DNA of 64,000 nucleotides, from positions 1,102,128 through 1,166,127 of the forward strand of contig NZ_FUZZ01000002.1 of the NCBI RefSeq assembly GCF_900168065.1. Direction: 5' to 3'. Source of the DNA: Chitinophaga ginsengisegetis (lineage in GTDB: Bacteria; Bacteroidota; Bacteroidia; Chitinophagales; Chitinophagaceae). The first letter of the stretch is position 1, and each line of letters starts with the position of its first letter. Under the pieces are notes generated by a model. The model worked only from the letters and a program-made list of their open reading frames with translations. It searched no databases and had not been told where the DNA came from. The position numbers were made by a program, and so were the translations under genes. Shown here in pieces: positions 55,669 through 64,000 of the stretch.

Positions 55669-56283
55669 TTATTTAGCCGGCGGAGCTGCGGGAGTACTTT
55701 GAACACCGTTAGCTGCTTCTGTAGATTGTATCCATTTTTTATCCTGGTCACTGATATCTACAGTTGCATAACGTTGAATCCTGTTGATGGCCATTTCATC
55801 AAGAATATCTACGAAATTCTTGTAATTAGCCTGATCATCAGCTTTAATAATCACCACAACATCTTCTGGTTCACCTTTTGCATTTCTCAGTTTGGCAACC
55901 TCATCCCTCTTTCTGATGATCTCATCTCTGATTCCTCCGGTATTGGCAAAAGATGTTGCCTTGAAGAAGTCAGGATTAGCAGAGGCATTCGGGTCTTGTG
56001 CCAAACCTTCGTAATAGTAAACACGATTATCTTTTCCGAGTAAAATGGTCAGGGCCGTACTTTCTTTTACTTTGTTCTGGTCCTTTTCATTTTCGGTATC
56101 CTTTGGCATGATCAAGTCCATTGTTTTGGGCTTGGACATGGTAGTGGTAAGCATGAAGAAGGTAATCAGGAGAAAACCTAAGTCTACCATCGGTGTCATA
56201 TCTACACGGGTAGATTGTTTCTTGGATTTCGTCCCACCGTGTTTCTTGCCACCGCCACTACTACTGGTATCCATTTCTGCCAT
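55669..56283 (-). CDS. ExbD-type biopolymer transport protein 2
   Basis: The ATG at 56283 is preferred over a TTG at 56292. The 204-residue protein has a Lys-rich cytoplasmic start, a membrane helix with the proton-binding Asp34 (TPMVDLGFLLITFFML), and a periplasmic ExbD domain ending near VDISDQDKKW. It follows the first exbD by 64 nt. Two exbD genes side by side are common in Bacteroidota TonB operons. Confidence 0.92.
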   Translation of the reverse strand: MAEMDTSSSGGGKKHGGTKSKKQSTRVDMTPMVDLGFLLITFFMLTTTMSKPKTMDLIMPKDTENEKDQNKVKESTALTILLGKDNRVYYYEGLAQDPNASANPDFFKATSFANTGGIRDEIIRKRDEVAKLRNAKGEPEDVVVIIKADDQANYKNFVDILDEMAINRIQRYATVDISDQDKKWIQSTEAANGVQSTPAAPPAK

Positions 56284-56347
56284 AGTAGCCAATTTTTTTT
56301 AGTTCTTAAATCAACAGTCTTCCAGGTCAGGAAGCAATTACTGTCGT

Positions 56348-57001
56348 TTACTTCTTAGGTGCATTTGCCTCTTCCCAGGCAGCAGTACCTTTAGGTGCTT
56401 CTTCCAGGTTTGTAACCAGGTTCAGCTTCTGAATATGCTTCTTTTTGAAGGTATCCAGGATTTCTTTGATCTTTGGATAAGGAGTCTGGTTGTCTGCTTT
56501 GATACAGTACTTCAGCTTCGCAATGCTTCCGCCTTGTGCTGCAACACCATATTCGATCCAGGCACCTAACTCATTATTAGCAGAATCTGTAGGAATTCCT
56601 TTGTCCAGTCCTGATTTCTTACGTTCGTCCTCAGAGAGGGAGAGGTATTGTTTCAGGTCTTTAATTGGTGCTCCAACACTGGCGCCGGTTACAAAGCTTT
56701 TAATTTCTTTATCGTCCAGGCCCAGTTTATACTGCGTGTTCAGATCTTCTATCAGCTTCTTTCTTTTGGGCTGACCATCCATACTGAAAAACACTCTGCC
56801 ATCCTTATCTACTGTGAATAACAACACATCAGAATCAGGTAAAAGGGTGGTGTTAATAGAGGATGGGGTAACTACTGTTACCGGTTCATCCGGTTTAAAC
56901 TTAGTCGCCAGCATAAAGAAAGTTAACAGCAGGAAAGCCACATCACACATTGCTGTCATGTCAATGGCCGTGCTTTTCCTTGGCATTTTAACTTTAGGCA
57001 T
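56348..57001 (-). CDS. ExbD-type biopolymer transport protein 1
   Basis: The 217-residue protein has a short basic cytoplasmic start, one membrane helix with the key Asp20 (TAMCDVAFLLLTFFML) and a periplasmic domain of about 180 residues (RVFFSMDGQPKR, YCIKADNQTPYPKIKEIL). Larger than E. coli ExbD (141 residues), as usual in this phylum. It lies 69 nt after the exbB stop. Confidence 0.92.
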   Translation of the reverse strand: MPKVKMPRKSTAIDMTAMCDVAFLLLTFFMLATKFKPDEPVTVVTPSSINTTLLPDSDVLLFTVDKDGRVFFSMDGQPKRKKLIEDLNTQYKLGLDDKEIKSFVTGASVGAPIKDLKQYLSLSEDERKKSGLDKGIPTDSANNELGAWIEYGVAAQGGSIAKLKYCIKADNQTPYPKIKEILDTFKKKHIQKLNLVTNLEEAPKGTAAWEEANAPKK

Positions 57002-57070
57002 CTTTACTCTGTTTTATGGTTTACTTTAAATAGATTCAAAACCGCTCAAATTCCACAAAATAATCTCAGA

Positions 57071-57925
57071 TTATTTGTGGTTTGCAGCGAAGCTCTGAGT
57101 TAAAGTAAAGCCAGATTCGTCAATAGCGTAAGTGATGCTATCAATATTGGTAGTAAAGTAGTTGTACATTACGATCGCAATAGCAGATGTACCGATACCC
57201 AGTGCGGTGTTGATCAACGCCTCAGAGATACCTAACGCCAGCTGTGCAGAATCCGGAGCACCACCAGAAGACATTGCAGAGAACGCCTTGATCATACCCA
57301 ATACTGTACCGAACAGACCCAACAGGGTTGCTACTGATGCAATGGTAGACAGGAACACCAGGTTCTTTTCCATCATTGGCAGTTCCAGTGCGGTAGTTTC
57401 TTCAATTTCATTCTTGATGGTCAGGATCTTCTGTTCTGTGTCCAGATCAGCATTGGTAACCATTTCTTTGTACTTTTTCAGACCTGCTTTCAGTACGTTT
57501 CCTACAGAGCCTTTCTGTTTGTCACATTCAGCCAGTGCTGCGTCTACATTTTTGTTAGCCAGGTGATACTGTACTTTACGTACCAACTCAGAACCGCTGA
57601 ATTTACCTTTTGCTTTTGACAGGTACAGGAAGCGCTCGATTACGAAAGTCAAACACACCAGTAATACTGAAATCAATACAGGTACTACATAACCACCCTT
57701 GTAAACAGTACCAAACCATTTACCGATACCTGAATCTATAGGATGTCCATCGGGGTTATTACCCTGAAAGTTGGCTGGATTACCTAATACAAAAAAGAAA
57801 AACAGGAATCCTATCACTAAGCAGATAGGCACAGCCAACGTAGCGAACAGGTTGGATGACTTTTTAGGTTGATGAGAAGAAGCCTTAGCTGTAGCTGCAG
57901 TCACAGTTGTTTTAGTCTCAGCCAT
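57071..57925 (-). CDS. exbB: ExbB/TolQ-type proton channel protein
   Basis: The 284-residue protein has membrane helices at about 26-47 and 76-98 and two more near 180-250. The conserved MotA/TolQ/ExbB core includes LVFLSTIASVATLLGLFGTVLGMI and LGISEALINTALGIGTSAIAI. It forms the proton channel with the ExbD proteins and drives TonB. First gene of the exbB-exbD-exbD-tonB operon, with a well-matched promoter upstream. Confidence 0.94.
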   Translation of the reverse strand: MAETKTTVTAATAKASSHQPKKSSNLFATLAVPICLVIGFLFFFFVLGNPANFQGNNPDGHPIDSGIGKWFGTVYKGGYVVPVLISVLLVCLTFVIERFLYLSKAKGKFSGSELVRKVQYHLANKNVDAALAECDKQKGSVGNVLKAGLKKYKEMVTNADLDTEQKILTIKNEIEETTALELPMMEKNLVFLSTIASVATLLGLFGTVLGMIKAFSAMSSGGAPDSAQLALGISEALINTALGIGTSAIAIVMYNYFTTNIDSITYAIDESGFTLTQSFAANHK

Positions 57926-58032
57926 GTTGATTGAAATTTTAGTGTTAAAAATTAAACTATTGTTTGTTAGAAGTTTCTATTCACTTTAGAATGCCCCTCA
58001 GCACCCAATTTACTGTTTTAATCAGTGATTCG

Positions 58033-58064
58033 CAAAGTTATACGGTTGGTCCAAAAAAACAAGT
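58033..58064 (-). promoter_or_regulatory. Probable exbB operon promoter
   Basis: On the minus strand, TAACTTTG (58040 to 58033) matches the -7 consensus TAnnTTTG exactly. CTTG (ending at 58060) lies 19 nt upstream as the -33 element. The transcript would have a leader of about 100 nt before the exbB start. Confidence 0.65.
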
Positions 58065-58102
58065 GCAGCCCAAAAAAACCCACAAAAATTAACCTTCACA
58101 CG

Positions 58103-58127
58103 TAAAAGCCCCATCACAGGGCTTTTA
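58103..58127. other. Orphan 9-bp hairpin
   Basis: TAAAAGCCC (58103-58111) and GGGCTTTTA (58119-58127) are perfect complements with a 7-nt loop. It looks like a terminator stem but no annotated gene ends here, and it lies upstream of both divergent genes. A short T-run follows on the plus strand only after about ten bases. Confidence 0.4.
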
Positions 58128-58661
58128 GACCACTCATTTTTTTAGAGCAAACACTTACATAAGCGAATAAACCAATATTGCAGTTCTCACAACTGATTGT
58201 TACTGTCCCAATTCTTGAAATAGTTTGATTTTTTTCAAAGTTGGACGCACAATTTAAGAAAAAATTCAAATGTTCCAACAGAAATCTCACAATTCTGCTA
58301 ACTTATTTATTCCCGCGCCAGTAAACACTTTCAGGCGACGCTAATAGCATTTAGCAACACAACGTCGAATATTCCCCGCTTCATAACTTGAAAATCAATA
58401 CGGCAGCGGCAATCAACTCTTCCCCCTCTATCCCTGCCATATGAAATTATTATTTGCTATAATAATAAATACTTACATAAAAAAAGTTGCCACCGCAACT
58501 ATTGTTCCAACGCCTACCATTCAATTTAGCTTCTTTTTTTCCATTCCTACAGCCATTACCGCGTTTATGGATTTTCCTGATAAGTTAGTACTTAAAATAC
58601 TTACTTGCAAAGGTTTTTAAAAAAACATAACAACTAATCAAGAACCAATTATTAAATCGTA

Positions 58662-61223
58662 ATGACCAAACCATTTCATCACAAACTGATAATAGCCGTG
58701 GCAGGCGCACTTTGCCTGGGTATTACCGTTTATCAACCTGCCAGCGCACAGCGGAAAAAACACCAACGCAACGCCGCGCCAACTACTCCTGCTCCTGCCA
58801 AAGACTCTACCGGGAAACCTCCCATGATCAAGCCAGGACCCAAGCCAGGACCTAAACCCTTCGCCGAAGTAATTACCGATAAAGCCAAAGCTGATTCCGG
58901 CCTGTTCAACATCTACAAACTGGATGACCGCTTCTTTTTCGAAATCCCTGATACCCTGCTCGGAAGAGACGTACTGGTAGTAAACAGGATCTCCAAATCG
59001 GCCGCAGGCCTCCGCGCCATGATGATGGGCTTCAGCGGCGATATCATCGGCGAAAATGTGATCCGCTTTGAAAAAGGCCCCAACAATCGCATCTTCCTGA
59101 AAAATATCTCCTATGCCGATGTTTCAAAAGATTCTACCCAACCTATGTTCACGTCTGTGAGCAACTCCAATCTGCAGCCTATCGTTGCAGCATTTGATGT
59201 AAAAGCAGCATCTAAAGACGGGAAAGGTACCATTATTGACCTCACAGAATACATCAGCGGGGATAACGATATCCTGTTCTTCGACGGCCAGGTTAAGAAC
59301 ATGCTCAAAATCGGTGGTGCTCAGCCAGATAAATCTTACATCTCTGATGTAAAATCCTATCCGATGAATACCGAAATCAAAACCGTAAAAACATACAGCA
59401 AATCCGGCGGTCCTGCCGGCCCGGGTATGCCCCCTTCTCCGGGCGGTAATGCTACCGTGGAACTGAACAGCTCCATGGTATTGCTTCCTGCTGTGCCAAT
59501 GCAGCCACGCTACTTTGATCCCCGCGTAGGTTACTTCACCACCAGCGTAACCGACTTCGATGCGGATCCGCAAGGTGTAAAAAGACTCCAGATGATCACC
59601 CGCTGGCGCCTGGAACCCAAACCGGAAGATATGGAGAAATATAAACGCGGTGAACTGGTGGAACCAGTGAAACCCATCGTGTTTTACATTGACCCTGCAA
59701 CGCCGGTAAAATGGCGTAAATACCTGATCATGGGTGTGAACGACTGGCAGTCGGCCTTCGAACAGGCGGGCTTCAAAAACGCTATCATCGCTAAAATGGC
59801 GCCTACTCCCCAGGAAGATTCTACCTGGTCTATTGAAGACGCCAGATTCTCTGCTATCGTATACAAACCTTCTGATGTGCCCAATGCGAGCGGTCCTCAC
59901 GTACATGATCCCCGCTCCGGTGAAATCATCGAAAGTCATATCAACTGGTACCACAACGTGATGCATTTGCTGCGTAACTGGTATTTTGTGCAGGCATCTC
60001 CCAACGATCCCCGCGCACGTAACATGCAGTTCAGCGATGAACTGATGGGAGAACTGATCCGCTTTGTATCCTCCCATGAAGTTGGTCATACCCTCGGTTT
60101 GCGTCATAACTTCGGCTCCAGCTCTACCTACCCGGTTGAAAAACTGCGCGATAAGGAATGGGTGAAAAAGAATGGTCATGCTGCTTCTATCATGGACTAC
60201 GCACGTTTTAACTACGTAGCACAACCTGGCGATGGCATCACCGGAGCTGATCTCTATCCCCGTATTAACTACTACGATAAATGGGCAATCGAATGGGGCT
60301 ATAAACTGCTCCCACAGGCCAAGTCACCGGAAGCTGAAACACCAATTCTCAATAAAATAACAGTTGAAAAACTGAAGGATAAGAAGTTCTGGTTCGGTAC
60401 CGAATCAAACCCGGATGATCCAAGATCACAGAATGAAGACCTGGGCGACAATGCCATGATTGCCAGTACATATGGCATAAAAAACCTCCAGTATATTATG
60501 CCTAATCTCCTTAGCTGGACAAAGGTAGATAACGAAGGTTATGCAAACCTGACTGAACTTTACAGGGAAGTAGCCGGTCAGTTTAGCCGTTACATGGGCC
60601 ACGTAGCCAAAAACGTAGGCGGTATCTACGAAACACCTAAAACCGTAGAGCAAGCCGGTGGCGTGTACGAATACGTACCCAAAGCGACCCAGAAAGAGGC
60701 TATACAGTTCCTGAACAAGCAACTGTTCACCACTCCGAAATGGCTGATTAACCAGGATTTATTAAGCCGTATAGGCAGTGATGGCGTTTCCCTGATCAGT
60801 TCCCGTCAAACACCGGTGCTGGACAGGCTGATGGGCACCAATACCATCAATAAACTGATTGCCGGTGAAGCTGCCCTGGGAACACAGGCTTATGCCCCTG
60901 TTGATATGCTGAATGATCTGAAAAAATCCATCTTCTCAGAACTTTATACACATCAGCCGGTAGACGTATACCGCAGAAACCTGCAACGCGACTATGTGGA
61001 TAACCTTGCTGAACTGGTAGCTCCGGCTCCCCCCGCCAATCCAATGATGGGTGGCTATGCACCTCCGAGTGCATCCAAATCAGATGCTGCAGGCATTGGC
61101 CGTGCCCAGCTGGTAGCCCTGAGAACTGAGCTGCGCGCAGCTGCAGGCAGTGGCGACAGCATGACACGCAACCACCTCCAGGATCTGATTGCCCGTATCA
61201 ATAAGGCACTGGATCCTAAATAA
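58662..61223 (+). CDS. Exported zinc metalloprotease (DUF5118-DUF5117-DUF4953)
   Basis: The 853-residue protein has a signal peptide (1-29, ending PASAQ) and a Pro/Lys linker. It then has the DUF5118/DUF5117 N-terminal region (about 65-390: FFEIPDTLLGRDVLVVNRI) and a metallopeptidase domain (DUF4953). The active site is HEVGHTLGLRHN with zinc ligands His472, His476 and His482 and catalytic Glu473. The met-turn candidate SIMDYARFNYV follows. This family is typical of Bacteroidota and some others; natural substrates are unknown. The protein should be periplasmic or secreted. A strong terminator follows. Confidence 0.93.
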   Translation: MTKPFHHKLIIAVAGALCLGITVYQPASAQRKKHQRNAAPTTPAPAKDSTGKPPMIKPGPKPGPKPFAEVITDKAKADSGLFNIYKLDDRFFFEIPDTLLGRDVLVVNRISKSAAGLRAMMMGFSGDIIGENVIRFEKGPNNRIFLKNISYADVSKDSTQPMFTSVSNSNLQPIVAAFDVKAASKDGKGTIIDLTEYISGDNDILFFDGQVKNMLKIGGAQPDKSYISDVKSYPMNTEIKTVKTYSKSGGPAGPGMPPSPGGNATVELNSSMVLLPAVPMQPRYFDPRVGYFTTSVTDFDADPQGVKRLQMITRWRLEPKPEDMEKYKRGELVEPVKPIVFYIDPATPVKWRKYLIMGVNDWQSAFEQAGFKNAIIAKMAPTPQEDSTWSIEDARFSAIVYKPSDVPNASGPHVHDPRSGEIIESHINWYHNVMHLLRNWYFVQASPNDPRARNMQFSDELMGELIRFVSSHEVGHTLGLRHNFGSSSTYPVEKLRDKEWVKKNGHAASIMDYARFNYVAQPGDGITGADLYPRINYYDKWAIEWGYKLLPQAKSPEAETPILNKITVEKLKDKKFWFGTESNPDDPRSQNEDLGDNAMIASTYGIKNLQYIMPNLLSWTKVDNEGYANLTELYREVAGQFSRYMGHVAKNVGGIYETPKTVEQAGGVYEYVPKATQKEAIQFLNKQLFTTPKWLINQDLLSRIGSDGVSLISSRQTPVLDRLMGTNTINKLIAGEAALGTQAYAPVDMLNDLKKSIFSELYTHQPVDVYRRNLQRDYVDNLAELVAPAPPANPMMGGYAPPSASKSDAAGIGRAQLVALRTELRAAAGSGDSMTRNHLQDLIARINKALDPK

Positions 61224-61249
61224 CGAATCCGCATACACGAAATATCTGC

Positions 61250-61276
61250 ACCCTTCCCGGTAACTCCGGGAAGGGT
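61250..61276 (+). terminator. Terminator after the metalloprotease gene
   Basis: ACCCTTCCCGG (61250-61260) and CCGGGAAGGGT (61266-61276) form a perfect 11-bp stem with a 5-nt loop. T-rich bases follow (GTCTTCGTTTTA). It lies 26 nt after the stop codon. Confidence 0.88.
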
Positions 61277-61363
61277 GTCTTCGTTTTATGGATGTTCAAA
61301 AGCTTATAAATTATTGTGGAAAATGCTTAATATCGCTGCATTATTAACCTAGACGCCTCAAAA

Positions 61364-62389
61364 GTGAAAGATCGGACTAACAAAATTACGATATACGATA
61401 TCGCGCATAAACTGAATCTGTCGGCATCTACTGTTTCACGTGCACTGCAAAACAATCCGCTCATTAACCTGGAAACACGTGAAAAAGTACAAACCGCAGC
61501 TACAGAAATGGGCTATGTACCCAACTGGATTGCTTCCAGTTTGCGCAAGAAACGGTCGAACATTCTCGGCCTTATCGTACCACGTACTTCCATGTACTTT
61601 CAGAGTACGGCTATCAGCGGTATTCAGCATGAGGCGCATAAATATGGGTTCAGCATTGTGATTGGTCAGTCGGATGAAACTGTGGCGATGGAGAAGGAAT
61701 TAGTACATACTTTTTACTCCCTTCGTGTAGATGGATTACTGGCGGTGGCCTCCATGTTTACCACCAACTTTGATCATTTCAGCCCGTTTATCAAGAACAA
61801 TATTCCACTGGTATTTTATGATCGTGTACCTACCGATTTCCAGGGTTATACTATTACCGGAGATGATTTCAGAGGCGGCTTCCTGGCCACCGAACACCTG
61901 ATCAAACAGGGATGCAAACGTATTGCCCATTTCTCCGGGGTACTTACCTGTAACCTTTATCAGCAAAGGCTTTCAGGTTATAAAGAAGCATTGGCACAAT
62001 ACAATATTCCTTTCGACGAAGAGCTGGTTTATATCCACGACCTGACGATGGACTCTGCGACTGTTGCTGCGCAACAATTATTTGATACGCAAAAAATGCC
62101 GGATGGTATGTTTGCCGCTAACGATAGTTCGGCGGTTGCTTTTATCCGCGAAGCGAAGAACAGGAATATTGCTGTTCCCGGGCAGATCAAAGTAGTGGGC
62201 TATTCCAATGATCTTTCTTCCCGTATTATTTCCCCTTCTTTAACTACCATTGAACAATCGGGTTATAATATGGGGCAGAAGGCGGTGGAAACAATTGTCC
62301 AACTGATCAATCATGATGAAACGGTGAAGGTGACAAAAAATTACGTATTCCCGGTGGAGTTAATCAAGCGGGAATCTACCGGAATATAA
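61364..62389 (+). CDS. LacI-family transcriptional regulator
   Basis: The 341-residue protein starts with GTG at 61364 and has the LacI HTH near the N-terminus (residues 8-31: TIYDIAHKLNLSASTVSRAL). A periplasmic-binding-like sensor domain follows (about 60-340: GLIVPRTSMYFQSTAISGI, FAANDSSAVAFIREA, TIEQSGYNMGQKAVE). LacI-type regulators usually respond to sugars. No sugar operon is adjacent, so it may act at a distance. The lipoprotein gene follows at 32 nt and may be in the same transcript. Confidence 0.92.
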   Translation: MKDRTNKITIYDIAHKLNLSASTVSRALQNNPLINLETREKVQTAATEMGYVPNWIASSLRKKRSNILGLIVPRTSMYFQSTAISGIQHEAHKYGFSIVIGQSDETVAMEKELVHTFYSLRVDGLLAVASMFTTNFDHFSPFIKNNIPLVFYDRVPTDFQGYTITGDDFRGGFLATEHLIKQGCKRIAHFSGVLTCNLYQQRLSGYKEALAQYNIPFDEELVYIHDLTMDSATVAAQQLFDTQKMPDGMFAANDSSAVAFIREAKNRNIAVPGQIKVVGYSNDLSSRIISPSLTTIEQSGYNMGQKAVETIVQLINHDETVKVTKNYVFPVELIKRESTGI

Positions 62390-62421
62390 TTCAATACTAA
62401 AAACTGATAACCTACAACTTT

Positions 62422-63261
62422 ATGAAATCTTCCATTTATGTAGCATTATTCTGTACTGCTGCAGTTGCCGTATCCTCTTGTAACAAGCGTATTTACGTGC
62501 CTAACCAGGTAAATGTTCCGTTGTTGAAAGAGAAATATGAATTCAAAGGCAGTATTACTCCTACTAATCTGCAGGGGGCTTTTGCGGTGACTGATAATAT
62601 CGCCATCATGGCAAATGGCCAGTATCTGTGGGGATTTAATTATGCAGATCCGGCCAATAATTATGATGATGACAATGATTTATTCCGGGATAATAACACC
62701 CGCGGAGGATTGGTAGAGGGAGCAGTTGGTTTTTTCAAGCCTATCGGCCCAAATAAGAAAGCAGTTTTTGATGTATATGCAGGTTATGGCAGCGGAAATT
62801 TCAAAACGCTGACCGGTAATTACAAGTCGGATAACGACGGTACAGGTAACATTAACCTGAATGACTACGTGATAAAAAACCGTTTCAGTAAGGTATTCAT
62901 ACAACCCAGTTTCGGGCTTGCCCATCGTGTGGTGGAAGCTGCGTTCAGCAGCCGTTTTTCCCTGATCAATTTTTACGACAGCAATATTGGCGTAAAGGCA
63001 TTTGAAAATAATGCGGCAGAACAGAGTAAATATATGCGTATCTACGACAAAACTGTGGTGTTCTACGAGCCGGCGTTTACGGTGCGGGTGGGTTATAAAT
63101 ACGTAAAATTTCAGGCGCAGCTGCAGTTTTCAACGCCATTAAACGACAATAGTTTTTACGACGATAATACCAATGATAAGAACTTTAACGAGTATTTCCA
63201 GCCGGTGAATTTTAATATGGGTGTTGCGATAAATCTGGCGAAGTGGTATAATCGTAAATGA
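62422..63261 (+). CDS. Lipoprotein of unknown function, barrel-like
   Basis: The 279-residue protein has a lipoprotein signal (lipobox AVSSC, Cys 20). The mature part is rich in alternating hydrophobic and aromatic strands (GGLVEGAVGFFKPIG, FDVYAGYGSGNFKTL, FTVRVGYKYVKFQAQLQFS), like a small outer-membrane beta-barrel or beta-sandwich. It has acidic, Asn/Asp-rich loops. I do not recognise a named family. Confidence 0.65.
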   Translation: MKSSIYVALFCTAAVAVSSCNKRIYVPNQVNVPLLKEKYEFKGSITPTNLQGAFAVTDNIAIMANGQYLWGFNYADPANNYDDDNDLFRDNNTRGGLVEGAVGFFKPIGPNKKAVFDVYAGYGSGNFKTLTGNYKSDNDGTGNINLNDYVIKNRFSKVFIQPSFGLAHRVVEAAFSSRFSLINFYDSNIGVKAFENNAAEQSKYMRIYDKTVVFYEPAFTVRVGYKYVKFQAQLQFSTPLNDNSFYDDNTNDKNFNEYFQPVNFNMGVAINLAKWYNRK

Positions 63262-63297
63262 TAGATAATTTTTAGGAAGATAATTTCCGGAGATGAT

Positions 63298-63343
63298 ATA
63301 AAAAAGAACGCCTTAGTGTTTGAAACACTAAGGCGTTCTTTTA
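63298..63343 (-). terminator. rRNA operon terminator
   Basis: A near-perfect hairpin of about 19 bp, arms AAAGAACGCCTTAGTGTTT and its complement, has almost no loop. On the minus strand it is followed by TTTTTT. It lies immediately after the distal 5S gene and should end the rRNA transcript. Confidence 0.93.
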
Positions 63344-63349
63344 ATAAGT

Positions 63350-63459
<110 letters not shown>

Positions 63460-63588
63460 AGATCTTTAGCCTGTGTGAGCAGGCAATTATATGATGAAGT
63501 TCTGAGCGAACTATAAATCGTATTTGAGTCTCTTAAAGAGATGATCCTGTAACAGCTTTTCTGTTTGGATAGAAATAAATATAAATAA

Positions 63589-63620
63589 AGAAGCCTCAGT
63601 GTTTGTACACCAAGGCTTCT
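63589..63620 (-). terminator. Imperfect terminator-like hairpin between the 5S genes
   Basis: AGAAGCCT and AGGCTTCT pair, a 2-nt internal mismatch follows, and GTGT/ACAC close a 4-nt loop. It has the same layout and partly the same sequence as the final rRNA terminator. U-rich bases follow on the minus strand. The mismatch should weaken it and allow some read-through to the distal 5S gene. Confidence 0.6.
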
Positions 63621-63630
63621 CTTAATAAGT

Positions 63631-63740
<110 letters not shown>

Positions 63741-63825
63741 AGATCTTCTTTGCTATTACAGCAAACTAATAAGATAACATATCGGGAAAGTTGTATTCTA
63801 AGACTCTTTAGCGTAATATTTAAAA

Positions 63826-64000
63826 AATTAAAGCTTACGGGCAATTAGTATTACTCGGCTGCGATGTTACCACCCTTACACCTGTAACCTATCAACGTCG
63901 TAGTCTCCGACGGCCCTTAAAAGTAAACTCATCTTGAAGCAGGTTTCACGCTTAGATGCTTTCAGCGTTTATCCTATCCATACATAGCTACTCTGCACTG
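63826..64000 (-). rRNA. rrl: 23S ribosomal RNA, 3' end (partial)
   Basis: On the minus strand the last 175 nt of the window read as the conserved 3' end of bacterial 23S rRNA, including GTTACAGGTGTAAGGGTGG and ACTAATTGCCCGTAAGC. The gene runs off the right edge. The 3' end position is approximate. Confidence 0.93.

Larger units (their letters stand above)
57926..58661. other. Long divergent intergenic region with promoter and hairpins
   Basis: These 736 nt separate the exbB operon (minus) from the metalloprotease gene (plus). They hold the exbB promoter (58033-58064), a perfect 9-bp hairpin (58103-58127) and an A+T-rich inverted repeat TTATTATT/AATAATAA (58447-58468). A 59-codon frame at 58441-58620 has no supporting features. 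The length is unusual for this gene-dense window, and an unannotated small RNA cannot be ruled out. Confidence 0.5.

Noticed and set aside
58441..58620. 59-codon plus-strand frame before the metalloprotease
   Set aside because: It begins in an A+T-rich inverted repeat, has no recognisable domain or ribosome site and a composition typical of non-coding DNA. It may hold promoter sequence instead.
59124..60224. 366-codon minus-strand frame opposite the metalloprotease
   Set aside because: The plus strand encodes the HExGH metalloprotease in the same region. The antisense product has no recognisable domain.

Overview
The window looks like chromosomal DNA from a member of the Bacteroidota, most likely Chitinophagaceae and close to Chitinophaga. 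The evidence is two SusC/SusD pairs, a hybrid two-component regulator of the Bacteroidota type, an ECF sigma/FecR pair, TPM, DKNYY and DUF6515 proteins, TAnnTTTG-type promoters with few Shine-Dalgarno sequences, and the form of the 23S/5S rRNA genes. The genus is an inference; no database search was possible.

Layout. 0.3-6.4 kb: an ADP-ribosylglycohydrolase, secreted or lipoprotein-like envelope proteins and a VOC protein. 6.4-13.7 kb: an ECF sigma factor and a membrane TPR protein that looks like an anti-sigma factor, divergent from a lipoprotein gene, a PKD surface protein and a membrane-anchored TPR-CHAT (caspase-like) protein. 13.8-16.9 kb: a DUF5710 protein, a TPR protein, a YhdJ-type adenine methyltransferase and a Pr6Pr membrane protein. 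16.9-28.8 kb: a polysaccharide utilisation locus on the minus strand, in the order susC, susD, glycan-binding lipoprotein, IPT lipoprotein, hybrid two-component regulator, GH5 glucanase. 29.3-31.5 kb: an aldo/keto reductase and a YhcG-type PDDEXK nuclease. 32.0-38.3 kb: two TonB-dependent receptors with a membrane AraC regulator between them. 38.3-40.3 kb: TPR and DKNYY proteins. 40.4-48.1 kb: a second SusC/SusD pair driven by an ECF sigma/FecR pair, with no enzyme gene, ending in a structured non-coding stretch.

48.4-53.3 kb is a compact integrated element of about 4.9 kb. It is bounded by 26-bp direct repeats (24/26 identical) that contain the last codons of mnmE. It carries a tyrosine integrase, two small DNA-binding proteins, a RhuM-Fic/Doc protein, an unrecognised 229-residue protein and a DUF4262 protein. 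It is the strongest candidate for an undescribed mobile unit here.

53.3-58 kb: mnmE and a tonB-exbD-exbD-exbB operon, which would energise the TonB-dependent receptors encoded elsewhere in the window. 58.7-63.3 kb: a zinc metalloprotease of the DUF5117/DUF4953 type, a LacI-type regulator and an outer-membrane lipoprotein-like protein. 63.3-64 kb: the 3' end of an rRNA operon on the minus strand, with two identical 5S genes in tandem and the 3' end of 23S rRNA. No CRISPR array and no tRNA gene were seen.
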